Of a stretch of DNA of 64,000 nucleotides, positions 35,758-48,165 are shown piece after piece. Both the position numbers and the translations under genes were made by a program. Source of the DNA: Pegea sp. RAD2-039 (taxonomy: Eukaryota; Chordata; Thaliacea; Salpida; Salpidae); assembly GCA_034620365.1 (NCBI GenBank), contig JAQGEQ010000163.1, positions 1 through 64,000 on the forward strand. Direction: 5' to 3'. The notes under the pieces were generated by a model. It was not told where the DNA came from, searched no databases, and worked only from the letters and a program-made list of their open reading frames with translations. How positions within the stretch are numbered: position 1 is the first letter of the stretch; every line of letters begins with the position of its first letter.

Positions 35758-37853
35758 CTACTTTATGTTTTCAAATTCTTTTCTCTTACTTAATATGTTC
35801 TGAGACGACTTTCGGCGTTTTAACATTATGAAACATTTTTTTACAGTAGTTAATAAAATGGTAATAGATTAAAGGAATGTTTAAATAAATGTTCAGTTCA
35901 AAGATAGTATCAATTGTGTAATAAGCATTTTTACTCTAAAGTCCAGTTCTTACAAATAAGAAGTTATTAGTTGTTAGTTGTTTATTATTTAAATGTAAAT
36001 TCATAATTGTAAAAAGATGATAGCAGCAAATTGTTTTTACTTTATAAAATTAAAAGATAAAAGAAAAACACAAAAGCTGTACATTTTAAAATAGAATAGG
36101 TTTGTTTATAAACTTTTTGTAGAAACAATCAGAAAAGGCGAGAGAGGAAAATTTGTTGTGACATACATCTCAATAAGTAACATCAAAATATCTCATTACT
36201 TAATTTCTTCAGCTGATCACTACTGAGTATCAGAAATAAGATGAAGGCTGTAAGGATGATAAATCATACGTGAAAATCTATGTTCAAGCATTTAATAGCT
36301 TGGTAATATCAGTTGTGATGTATAGATTTAATATCATTCAACTGGCGAATAAATAAGACTTTAAAAGCTAGACATAAGGCTTAAGAAATTAATAACAATA
36401 AAACAAATGCATCATCCGAAAGCAGATATTGACTGACTCTACATACAAAGATCTGAAGTTCAAACAGGGCTATTCATAGCTTTGGGTCTTCTTTCTGATT
36501 CTGACACTGCTTCAATATCTTCTACTTCTTGTAATTTTTGGTTAAAAAATATGATTTAATTAACTTCGGCAGCAAGTGAATCATAAGGCAAATAGTTTCT
36601 AAAATATGCTTTCTTGTTCGGTTTGTTGTTTGTTTTTCTAAAGCATCTTCACCTGTGCCTCTTTTTTATCATTCTTTTGATTTTTTTGAAAGCTAGGTTC
36701 AAGCAATGATTTTACTTTTGTGGCATTTATCAAATGTTCAGCTGCTCGCATGACGTATGAAGAATATGAGAGATATTTGTCGAATACATCACTTAACCAG
36801 TCGCATCTGTTCTAGTCAATTCATCGTCAACAACGATGTCTTGTTACCACGGCAACTTGTCCTTTATTACTCGAACTCAAGCACCAATATGTGGTCCGCA
36901 AACGTAAATATTGCAGTTGGTGGTTGTGGGTCTGTTACTTTTTCAAAGAATATATAAGTTAGTTATATTTTTCATAATATTTTCAAAGATTTAAGTCTAA
37001 ATAAATTCAGTTTTATGAACCACAACTAGGGTCTTTGAATACAGAGTACAAAGGGTCTTTGTGTGTTTAATAAAAAAAACAGAAATAGAGACGAGAGTAA
37101 CACCGGAGGATTAACTTATAATCTATTTATTTTTACGATTGATTTTGTTTTATAAAATTCATTTAATTAAAACTGATGTTAATTTCTATAAATATCTTTT
37201 TAAACAAACTGATTTTAATGAAAACTTGAAGCTAATATAAATTTGTATTAAAAAATCGAAATATTAAGAAGTAGATTTGCTCGTTTAGTTTTGACAACTT
37301 TGGTGTAAACCGTTGATGAGACTTAAAGATAGTTATGTGCCAAGTTGGTGCCTAAGCCTACTTTCAACAGTGTCTTGACGTAGAAAGTTAGGTTTGATTT
37401 ATTTAAATTATTTTACATGATGAACAATTTTCCTTTTGTTCTTTTTAGAGATAAATATCTCGAAAATATCTATGTAAATATTTCCAAGATCCAATTACAT
37501 ATTTACAATTTTTTTATATTGGCCACTGTCAAAACTGTTAATTGATGTTAAAAAGAAAAGCTAAAAGTCAATCAAATAATTAAAAATATTTTATCGGTCA
37601 CACTGAAAAGCTTAGTAACTTGGTTACAGAGTATTATATATTTGTAAAATTACAAAAAAACCCAAGTGTTTACTTTTACACTGTCACAAGCTTTTAGTAC
37701 AAAAGTGATAGTTCAAAAATAAAACAATACTTAGATCAATTTTTCTTTTATTTTCTTATATAACTAAACAAATTAATATTATTTAAATATATTTTATAAT
37801 ATACTATAGATTATGAATTATCTGGTATACAATATGAAGTTGTAGTTGATAAA
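35758..37853 (+). other. 3' flank of the unit 2 DBD gene
   Basis: 3' UTR with AATAAA at 35852-35857. Apart from the minus-strand exon candidate at 36653-36811, no gene is apparent. Confidence 0.5.
36653..36811 (-). other. Candidate minus-strand exon, unit 2
   Basis: Same length and splice signals as the unit 1 copy. Substitutions include YSSYVMRAAEHL for YCSYIMRAAEHL, with the frame kept open. Confidence 0.3.
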
Positions 37854-38296
37854 TCAGCAGATTCTGCAACTTTTTTTACAAAATGTAGACATATAATTAG
37901 CGTATGTACCATCACAAAAACCCAGTCTTGACCAGCCGTCACAGCTACTATTCTCATCTTTACATACTTTGCTAGAACCTTAAAATTATTTATTTATAAA
38001 TTTTAATGAGAAAAATAATATTTGAAGTATATTTAAACTATACATCAGAAAACATGAAGTTAGTTTAGTAGTATTATTGACAAACCTTTACAGCTTTTAC
38101 AGCAGGTTGTAAGCATGTAAGAAAGGTTTCTTATACATTCACCAACTTGAACCCAATAAGCACAGCTAGAGTTTTCATCAGTACAATTATCAACAGTACC
38201 TCCGCCACCACCAGTACCTCCGCCACCACCAGTACCACCACTACATCCATATAAAGAATTCAGTTGTTTTATGTCTTTCTCTGAGATACCATTTCT
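37854..38296 (-). pseudogene. Orphan astacin ShKT exons, unit 2
   Basis: Exon 8 copy 38296-38086 (211 nt, two Gly-linker repeats, open) and exon 9 copy 37978-37854 (open to TGA). No protease exons lie upstream of them. Both could still be read if joined to another gene, but no such gene is present. Confidence 0.85.
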
Positions 38297-38969
38297 CTTT
38301 ATTTTGATTTAACAAATATTACTTTTAAATAATCTACTTTTTTAATCATAGTACTTGCGCTTTCACACCATCTTTTGCTTTCCATATTTCTAACTTAATA
38401 GATATTTCTTGTGATACTTTGTGTTAGAGGGAGGTGCTCTCTTCAGACACTCTTCTTTGCATTTATTGAAATTTTTATCATAAATGTAGTTTATCATCAA
38501 AACATCGACTAGATTTTCATAAAAAATTATTTTCTTTATTAGACGGCATAAAATAATTTTAGCATAAAAAGTATTTAAAGTAAGTTCTTCTTTAATTAAA
38601 ATGATATTTTGTTAAATTTAAACCAATTATTTAGAAAAATTTTGATATTTTGCTTAAAAATATTATTACAAAATTGTCTTTTGTTTTAGATGTAGTTTTA
38701 ATTACGGATTTAACCTGAAGTAGTTAAAAAATGCTTTTAACGGCTTTAACTTTATTTATTTCTTATATAAAGTAAATCTAAACCTGTTGCTTATATTTTT
38801 TAAGACTTATATCGTCAAAATATATATAATAATATAAATAATATATTAAGTCATATAAAGCTTTTATTACTGCAAGTGAAGCTTTAAAACAGATTCAAAT
38901 TGTGTAACAAACGATTTTCAACATTGCAATTTTCCTATTTTGATCCTATTAACTAATTTTGACTTACAG

Positions 38970-40351
38970 TTGATTTGTGGTTAGAAGAAAATAATGTTGC
39001 TGTAGCTAATGAAACTCCTGCAGATAATTATATACTTCCCTCTACTGGGTTGGAATTTATGAAATTTGTTTGTGAATTTGCTTATCCATCAGAAGATCAA
39101 CTAATTAAATTCTCTAAAATATCTGGTTCTTAGTATAAACTAATTCAGCGTTGGTGTAACATGAAAAGGCTGTAAAATAAAATAAGTTAGAGTCCTTTAG
39201 AAATAAAGTATGTAATGTATCAAATTTTATAATATTATGATGAAAAAACCAATGGAATAGAGATGTTTAATGGAAAGTGGCTTCACATGATGATAATAAT
39301 ATCTCTGTTGAGCCATCTAAGGAATCTGGTGCTTCTACTAATCAAAGAAGAGATATAAACCTTGTATCTTCATCTGAAACCTTTATTTTGTTTATTCATG
39401 CTTAATGTCAAATTAACTTGATTTTAAAAAATCAGTCAAATTCTTTTTTGTATTTTTTCTGTACTTTTAGCTGCTGCAAGCAAGTATTATTATTTATGTA
39501 AATTTTATTGGAATAACAAGATGTTGTTAAATCAAACGCTCTGGAAAATATATAAATAAACCGTGCAAATATCCAATTGTTTTTGACTACAAGCTTGAAC
39601 TTTGATCGTAATAGTCTAAAATCTTGTTAAAATGTCTTAAATTGTTTATTATTTTTATTTCCAATTATAGAACATTCAATAGAAAATTTTAAAAACATGT
39701 TTTTCTGAACAAGCAGAAAAAGAACAGTTTTTTTAATAATTATTGAATGAATTAGAAAGACGTTATCATTTGTTTTTAATGGTGACAAGATAATTTCAGT
39801 TTATTGAAAAAATAATGCTTTAGTAGTTAGATTCTAATTAGAGCAGACTACATTTGAATAACTTTTGTGATTTAATAGAATTTAATTCACTTAACTGCTA
39901 AGTATTTTCGCCATTTTGTGATACTTAAAATCGCCTTGCCTTCGAAAACTTTTGAACCGTTTCTTGGAAACCCAACTATAATCATGAAGAAGGTTGATTG
40001 GTCAGCTCTACCTTGTTGGTTACTGACTAGCTTTGAAAGCTACAATGACAAAGAACACGATTACAGCAGTAACCATTTGATAATTTGAGACTTTCGTTGA
40101 AACTGCACAAGCTTGTCTTTAAATGCTTGTATATAATTCTGGTAGATAAAAGCAATAAAAAAATGTATGAATACATGAAGTATGAAACGAAATTTGACAA
40201 AATTGATTAATCATTGATTTTCAAAAATCAGTCAAACTCATTTTTGCGTTTTTTTCTGTACTTTAATCAGCTGCAAGCAAGTTATATAACTTTGCAAATG
40301 AAAGAAAACCTGCCCGCACCTGTACTTTCAAGCTATATTTTTTTAGATTAG
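38970..40351 (+). pseudogene. Decayed LBD-like exons, block 3
   Basis: Best-preserved exon alpha. After DQLIK the frame continues through one in-frame TAG into YKLIQRWCNMKRL, a plausible continuation of an LBD helix that is frame-shifted in units 1 and 2. This supports an ancestral longer exon rather than chance similarity. Confidence 0.45.
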
Positions 40352-41269
40352 TTTATTTAGCGTAATATAAATATATATAATATACTTACTATTATTATTT
40401 ATGTTAATTTTATTGAAAAAACATGATGCTGTTAAATCAAACGCCCCGGAAAATAAAAAAAACATGTTTTGACTGAAAGCTCGAACTTTGATCGTAATAG
40501 TCTAAGATCCTGCAAAAAAGTCTTAAATTGTTTAATGTTTTTGTTTCTAAATATAGGAGATTCAATAGAAAATTTTGAAGAGATGTTTATCTAAGCAAGC
40601 TAAAAAAACAAGTATTTTATATAAATATAGAATAAGTTTTGAAAATCTTATCATTCTTTTGTCGACTGGTTACAACATTATGTTGAATTTTAGCATCTGC
40701 TTACATTTATTGATCATCTATCTATAGGTTTAAAGCAGAGATTTTTAATTTCAGTTTGTTGAAAATATAATGCTTAAGTTGTTAGATTCTAATTAGACCA
40801 GACTAGACTTGAATAAGTTTTATATTTAATCAGGATTTAATTCAGTTAACTACTAATTTAAAAGTATACAACAAAACTGTGTTTGCGACATAAGGATTGA
40901 TAATCTAATGAATAACTCAGTTATAATTTAGAGCTAAATTAACTAATAAGCTTAGTTTATAAATATTTTGCACTTACCAGTTATATAATGTTCTACGATA
41001 ACTTCAGTTGCGACTTTAATAGATTCAAAGCATTAAAATTGTAGCTTACCAGTCGAAAATTATTATTAACAGCTGTGTGAATTAGAATAGTATTAAGTTT
41101 TATTCAATGCTTGTTGTAATATTGTACAATAAATTTTATCATGTATAGTAGTTATAAGAATTTAGTAAATAGGATAAGACCCGATATTACTTTATTGTTA
41201 TAACTTTGAAAACAATTTAACTTTTTCTTATTTATTTCAGACAAAGATTGTTTTTAAGCTAATATTGAA
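40352..41269 (+). other. 5' flank of the unit 3 DBD gene
   Basis: No gene. The caaacgccccgg motif is at about 40438 and the tttcag acceptor ends at 41240. Confidence 0.5.
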
Positions 41270-42670
41270 ATGAATCTTGGAAATTTTCAGTCTACTAGCA
41301 GCAGCCAGGCTAATCCACCAATGGACTATTCTCACTTCCAACCAAACCTTCCATATCTAAATGGGTATCCGTATTCTCTACCGCCTTATTATCTGCCATT
41401 TAGACCATTAATTAATTTTAATCCGTTAACGATGCGAAGTGCTCTACCATACCCTTTTCCCACTTTTCTACCAAACCTTATGGTTCCTGCTAGAGCGTTG
41501 TATGGTTGCAGTAACTATCTGCCATATTTTCAAGGACTGCAACACGCGCCTTTTACTTTGCCAAGCAGAATGCCACTTGGACCTGACATAGAAAACTCTT
41601 CTTTCACAAAAAGCTCAGTACCCAAGGCTATTAATTCCATTGGTGTTTTGCGACCACTGCAGTCAGAGCCTTCAGATTTGGAGACGACAAAACCTACTGA
41701 GCCTGCCATAGAAAACTTTCTTCCCTTTGAAAGTTCGGAACCGCATATTAACAATAGTCATGATGATTTTGAAATACAGCAAGCTGAACCTTTCAATCTG
41801 TCAACTATAAGTTCTTTAGAGCCAGTTTTAGAAAACTCTTCTTTTGAAAGAAGCTCAATACCTAACAGTAATATTTCTATTGGTGTTTTGCGACCACCGC
41901 AATCAGAGCCTTCAGATTTGGAGACGGTAAAACCTGCTGAGCCTGCAATAGCACACTATTATCCTGTTGAAAGTTCGGAACTACGTCAAGCTGAACCCTT
42001 CAATTTATCAACTATTAGCTCTGTAGAGCCGGTTTTAGAAAACTCTTCTTTTGCAAGAAGCTCAATACCTTACTGTAATACTTCTATTGGTGTTTTGCCA
42101 CCACCGCAGTCACAGCCTTCAAATTTGGAGACGATAAAACCTACTGAGCCTGCCATAGAAAACTTTCTTCCTATCGAAAATTTGGAACGCAATAGTAACA
42201 CTATTCATGATGACTTTGAAGTACCGCAAGCTGAACCTTCTAATATGCAAAGTAAACAGTATGTTGCACCTGTTAAAGCAAGCATTGCTTCTAGTTATCC
42301 AGCAACTAATAGTAAACGTAAAGTAACTTATAAAGCTAAAAAACCATCAACAAGCATGCTTTGCAAAATTTGTAAGCAGTTTTCAAATGGCGTTTACTAC
42401 GGTGTTAGTACCTGTGAAGGATGTAAGCAATTCTTCGTACGTTGTACTACAGAGAAAAAGGTTCTTACATGCCTCGAGGGTTTGGAAAACTGTCCTATCT
42501 ATTATAAAGGAGAGTTTAGCTGTCGTAGATGTCGCTTCAAATCGTGCTTGACAAGTGGTATGAACATCTATCTCGTACATAAAGATGGAAACCGTGGTGG
42601 TACAACACATACCGAGCCGTATAATTATTCGCCATCAATTATAACTGATATTCTTAACGGAAAACGTTAG
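41270..42670 (+). CDS. NR-type DBD protein without LBD, 466 aa (unit 3)
   Basis: Practically identical to the unit 2 protein, including the shortened repeat module and FFVR in the DBD. All eight zinc-ligand Cys are present. AATAAA at 42775-42780. Recent duplication or gene conversion with unit 2 is the simplest reading. Confidence 0.85.
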   Translation: MNLGNFQSTSSSQANPPMDYSHFQPNLPYLNGYPYSLPPYYLPFRPLINFNPLTMRSALPYPFPTFLPNLMVPARALYGCSNYLPYFQGLQHAPFTLPSRMPLGPDIENSSFTKSSVPKAINSIGVLRPLQSEPSDLETTKPTEPAIENFLPFESSEPHINNSHDDFEIQQAEPFNLSTISSLEPVLENSSFERSSIPNSNISIGVLRPPQSEPSDLETVKPAEPAIAHYYPVESSELRQAEPFNLSTISSVEPVLENSSFARSSIPYCNTSIGVLPPPQSQPSNLETIKPTEPAIENFLPIENLERNSNTIHDDFEVPQAEPSNMQSKQYVAPVKASIASSYPATNSKRKVTYKAKKPSTSMLCKICKQFSNGVYYGVSTCEGCKQFFVRCTTEKKVLTCLEGLENCPIYYKGEFSCRRCRFKSCLTSGMNIYLVHKDGNRGGTTHTEPYNYSPSIITDILNGKR

Positions 42671-44766
42671 CTACTTTATGTTTTCAAATTCTTTTCTCTT
42701 ACTTAATATGTTCTGAGACGACTTTCGGCGTTTTAACATTATGAAACATTTTTTTACAGTAGTTAATAAAATGGTAATAGATTAAAGGAATGTTTAAATA
42801 AATGTTCAGTTCAAAGATAGTATCAATTGTGTAATAAGCATTTTTACTCTAAAGTCCAGTTCTTACAAATAAGAAGTTATTAGTTGTTAGTTGTTTATTA
42901 TTTAAATGTAAATTCATAATTGTAAAAAGATGATAGCAGCAAATTGTTTTTACTTTATAAAATTAAAAGATAAAAGAAAAACACAAAAGCTGTACATTTT
43001 AAAATAGAATAGGTTTGTTTATAAACTTTTTGTAGAAACAATCAGAAAAGGCGAGAGAGGAAAATTTGTTGTGACATACATCTCAATAAGTAACATCAAA
43101 ATATCTCATTACTTAATTTCTTCAGCTGATCACTACTGAGTATCAGAAATAAGATGAAGGCTGTAAGGATGATAAATCATACGTGAAAATCTATGTTCAA
43201 GCATTTAATAGCTTGGTAATATCAGTTGTGATGTATAGATTTAATATCATTCAACTGGCGAATAAATAAGACTTTAAAAGCTAGACATAAGGCTTAAGAA
43301 ATTAATAACAATAAAACAAATGCATCATCCGAAAGCAGATATTGACTGACTCTACATACAAAGATCTGAAGTTCAAACAGGGCTATTCATAGCTTTGGGT
43401 CTTCTTTCTGATTCTGACACTGCTTCAATATCTTCTACTTCTTGTAATTTTTGGTTAAAAAATATGATTTAATTAACTTCGGCAGCAAGTGAATCATAAG
43501 GCAAATAGTTTCTAAAATATGCTTTCTTGTTCGGTTTGTTGTTTGTTTTTCTAAAGCATCTTCACCTGTGCCTCTTTTTTATCATTCTTTTGATTTTTTT
43601 GAAAGCTAGGTTCAAGCAATGATTTTACTTTTGTGGCATTTATCAAATGTTCAGCTGCTCGCATGACGTATGAAGAATATGAGAGATATTTGTCGAATAC
43701 ATCACTTAACCAGTCGCATCTGTTCTAGTCAATTCATCGTCAACAACGATGTCTTGTTACCACGGCAACTTGTCTTTTATTACTCGAACTCAAGCACCAA
43801 TATGTGGTCCGCAAACGTAAATATTTCAGTTGGTGGTTGTGGGTCTGTTACTTTTTCAAAGAATATATAAGTTAGTTATATTTTTCATAATATTTTCAAA
43901 GATTTAAGTTTATATAAATTCAGTTTTATGAACCACAACTAGGGTCTTTGATTACAGAGTACAAAGGGTCTTTGTGTGTTTAATAAAAAAAACAGAAATA
44001 GAGACGAGAGTAACACCGGAGGATTAACTTATAATCTATTTATTTTTACGATTGATTTTGTTTTATAAAATTCATTTAATTAAAACTGATGTTAATTTCT
44101 ATAAATATCTTTTTAAACAAACTGATTTTAATGAAAACTTGAAGCTAATATAAATTTGTATTAAAAAATCGAAATATTAAGAAGTAGATTTGCTCGTTTA
44201 GTTTTGACAACTTTGGTGTAAACCGTTGATGAGACTTAAAGATAGTTATGTGCCAAGTTGGTGCCTAAGCCTACTTTCAACAGTGTCTTGACGTAGAAAG
44301 TTAGGTTTGATTTATTTAAATTATTTTACATGATGAACAATTTTCCTTTTGTTCTTTTTAGAGATAAATATCTCGAAAATATCTATGTAAATATTTCCAA
44401 GATCCAATTACATATTTACAATTTTTTTATATTGGCCACTGTCAAAACTGTTAATTGATGTTAAAAAGAAAAGCTAAAAGTCAATCAAATAATTAAAAAT
44501 ATTTTATCGGTCACACTGAAAAGCTTAGTAACTTGGTTACAGAGTATTATATATTTGTAAAATTACAAAAAAACCCAAGTGTTTACTTTTACACTGTCAT
44601 AAGCTTTTAGTACAAAAGTGATAGTTCAAAAATAAAACAATATTTAGATCAATTTTTCTTTTATTTTCTTATATAACTAAACAAATTAATATTATTTAAA
44701 TATATTTTATAATATACTATAGATTATGAATTATCTGGTATACAATATGAAGTTGTAGTTGATAAA
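42671..44766 (+). other. 3' flank of the unit 3 DBD gene
   Basis: 3' UTR, then noncoding DNA apart from the minus-strand exon candidate at 43566-43724. Nearly identical to unit 2 up to about 44.5 kb. Confidence 0.5.
43566..43724 (-). other. Candidate minus-strand exon, unit 3
   Basis: Open 53-codon copy, almost the same as in unit 2. Confidence 0.3.
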
Positions 44767-45191
44767 TCAGCAGATTCTGCAACTTTTTTTACAAAATGTA
44801 GACATATAATTAGCGTATGTACCAACACAAAAACCCAGTCTTGACCAGCCGTCACAGCTACTATTCTCATCTTTACATACTTTGCTAGAACCTTAAAATT
44901 ATTTATTTATAAATTTTAATGAGAAAAATAATATTTGAAGTATATTTAAACTATACATCAGAAAACATGAAGTTAGTTTAGTAGTATTATTGACAAACCT
45001 TTACAGCTTTTACAGCAGTTTGTAAGCATGTAAGAAGGGTTTCTTGTACATTCACCAACTTGAGCCCAATAAGCACAACTAGAGTTTTCATCAGTACAAT
45101 TATCAACAGTACCTCCGCCACCACCAGTATCACCACTACGTCCATATAAAGAATTCAGTTGTTTTATGTCTTTCTCGGAGAATCCATTTCT
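44767..45191 (-). pseudogene. Orphan astacin ShKT exons, unit 3
   Basis: Exon 8 copy 45191-44999 (193 nt, one Gly-linker repeat; the lost repeat keeps the frame) and exon 9 copy 44891-44767. The Cys pattern of both ShKT domains is preserved. Confidence 0.85.
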
Positions 45192-45864
45192 CTTTATTTT
45201 GATTTAACAAATTTTACTTTTAAATAATCTACTTTTTTAATCATAGTACTTGCGCTTTCACACCATCTTTTGCTTTCTATATTTCTAACTTAATAGATAT
45301 TTCTTGTGATACTTTGTGTTAGAGGGAGATGCTCTCTTCAGACACCCTTCTTTGCATTTATTGAAATTTTTATCATAAATGTAGTTAATCATCAAAACAT
45401 CGACTAGATTTTCATAAAAAATTATTTTCTTTATTAGACGGCATAAAATAATTTTAGCATAAAAAGTATTTAAAGTTGGTTCTTCTTTAATTAAAATGAT
45501 ATTTTGTTAAATTTAAACCAATTATTTAGAAAAATTTTGATATTTTGCTTAAAAATATTATTACAAAATTGTCTTTTGTTTTAGATGTAGTTTTAATTAC
45601 GGATTTAACCTGAAGTAGTTAAAAAATGCTTTTAACGGCTTTAACTTTGCTAATTTCTTATATAAAGTAAAGCTAAACCTGTTGCTTATACTTTTTAAGA
45701 ATTATATCGTCAAAATATATATAATAATATAGATAATATATTAAGTCATATAAAGCTTTTATTACTGCAAGTGAAGCTTTAAAACAGATTCAAATTGTGT
45801 AACAAACGATTTTCAACATTGCAATTTTCCTATTTTGATCCTATTAACTAATTTTGACTTACAG

Positions 45865-47247
45865 TTGATTTGTGGTTAGAAGAAAATAATGTTGCTGTAG
45901 CTAATGAAACTCCTGCAGATAATTATATACTTCCCTCTACTGGGTTGGAATTTATGAAATTTGTTTGTGAATTTGCTTATCCATCAGAAGATCAACTAAT
46001 TAAAATTCTCTAAAATATCTGGTTCTTAGTATAAACTAATTCAGCGTTGGTGTAACATGAAAAGGCTGTAAAATAAAATAAGTTAGAGTCCTTTAGAAAT
46101 AAAGTATGTAATGTATCAAATTTTATAATATTATGATGAAAAAACCAATGGAATAGAGATGTTTAATGGAAAGTGGCTTCACATGATGATAATAATATCT
46201 CTGTTGAGCCATCTAAGGAATCTGGTGCTTCTACTAATCAAAGAAGAGATATAAACCTTGTATCTTCATCTGAAACCTTTATTTTGTTTATTCATGCTTA
46301 ATGTCAAATTAACTTGATTTTAAAAAATCAGTCAAATTCTTTTTTGTATTTTTTCTGTACTTTTAGCTGCTGCAAGCAAGTATTATTATTTATGTAAATT
46401 TTATTGGAATAACAAGATGTTGTTAAATCAAACGCTCTGGAAAATATATAAATAAACCGTGCAAATATCCAATTGTTTTTGACTACAAGCTTGAACTTTG
46501 ATCGTAATAGTCTAAAATCTTGTTAAAATGTCTTAAATTGTTTATTATTTTTATTTCCAATTATAGAACATTCAATAGAAAATTTTAAAAACATGTTTTT
46601 CTAAACAAGCAGTAAAAGAACTGTTTTTTTAATAATTATTGAATGAATTAGAAAGACGTTATCATTTGTTTTTAATGGTGACAAGATAATTTCAGTTTAT
46701 TGAAAAAATAATGCTTTAGTAGTTAGATTCTAATTAGAGCAGACTACATTTGAATAACTTTTGTGATTTAATAGAATTTAATTCACTTAACTGCTAAGTA
46801 TTTTCGCCATTTTGTGATACTTAAAATCGCCTTGCCTTCGAAAACTTTTGAACCGTTTCTTGGAAACCCAACTAAATTCATGAAGAAGGTTGATTGGTCA
46901 GCTCTACCTTGTTGGTTACTGACTAGCTTTGAAAGCTACAATGACAAAGAACACGATTACAGCAGTAACCATTTGATAATTTGAGACTTTCGTTGAAACT
47001 GCACAAGCTTGTCTTTAAATGCTTGTATATAATTCTGGTAGATAAAAGCAATAAAAAAATGTATGAATACATGAAGTATGAAACGAAATTTGACAAAATT
47101 GATTAATCATTGATTTTCAAAAATCAGTCAAACTCATTTTTGCGTTTTTTTCTGTACTTTAATCAGCTACAAGCAAGTTATATAACTTTGCAAATGAAAG
47201 AAAACCTGCCCGCACCTGTACTTTCAAGCTATATTTTTTTAGATTAG
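45865..47247 (+). pseudogene. Decayed LBD-like exons, block 4
   Basis: Nearly identical to block 3, but one extra A after the DQLIK codons shifts the frame. Copies 3 and 4 therefore carry different inactivating changes. Confidence 0.45.
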
Positions 47248-48165
47248 TTTATTTAGCGTAATATAAATATATATAATATACTTACTATTATTATTTATGT
47301 TAATTTTATTGAAAAAACATGATGCTGTTAAATCAAACGCCCCGGAAAATAAAAAAAACATGTTTTGACTGAAAGCTCGAACTTTGATCGTAATAGTCTA
47401 AGATCCTGCAAAAAAGTCTTAAATTGTTTAATGTTTTCGTTTCTAAATATAGGACATTCAATATAAAATTTTGAAGAGATGTTTTTTTAAGCAAGCTAAA
47501 AAAACAAGTATTTTATATAAATATAGAATAAGTTTTGAAAATCTTATCATTCTTTTGTCGACTGGTTACAACATTATGTTGAATTTTAGCATCTGCTTAC
47601 ATTTATTGATCATCTATCTATAGGTTTAAAGCAGAGATTTTTAATTTCAGTTTGTTGAAAAAATAATGCTTAAGTTGTTAGATTCTAATTAGACCAGACT
47701 AGACTTGAATAAGTTTTAAGTTTAATCAGGATTTAATTCAGTTAACTACTAATTTACAACTATACAACAAAACTGTGTTTGCGACATAAGGATTGATAAT
47801 CTAATGAATAACTCAGTTATGATTTAGAGCTAAATTAACTAATAAGCTTAGTTTATAAATATTTTGCACTTACCAGTTATATAATGTTCTACGATAACTT
47901 CAGTTGCGACTTTAATAGATTCAAAGCATTAAAATTGTAGCTTACCAGTCGAAAATTCTTATTAACAGCTGTGTGAATTAGAATAGTATTAAGTTTTATT
48001 CAATGCTTGTTGTAATATTGTATAATAAATTTTATCATGTATAGTAGTTATAAGAATTTAGTAAATAGGATAAGACCCGATATTACTTTGGTGTTATAAC
48101 TTTGAAAGGAATTTAACTTTTTCTTATTTATTTCAGACAAAGATTGTTTTTAAGCTAATATTGAA
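47248..48165 (+). other. 5' flank of the unit 4 DBD gene
   Basis: No gene. The caaacgccccgg motif is at about 47331 and the tttcag acceptor ends at 48136. Confidence 0.5.

Larger units (their letters stand above)
19439..38344 (+). repeat. Tandem unit 2 (long form)
   Basis: Same layout and same two retroelement insertions as unit 1, so the block entered before these two units separated. The DBD-gene start lies 19,391 bp from that of unit 1. Small indels differ between the copies and place private frameshifts in the elements. From about 33.4 kb rightward this unit resembles unit 3 more closely than unit 1. Confidence 0.9.
38345..45239 (+). repeat. Tandem unit 3 (short form)
   Basis: Lacks the extra block. 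It holds one LBD-like block (38970-40351), the DBD gene (41270-42670) and orphan ShKT exons (44767-45191). The DBD-gene start lies 6,913 bp from that of unit 2. The head and LBD-like block match unit 4 best, while the DBD gene and its 3' flank match unit 2 best, so the unit is a mosaic. Confidence 0.9.
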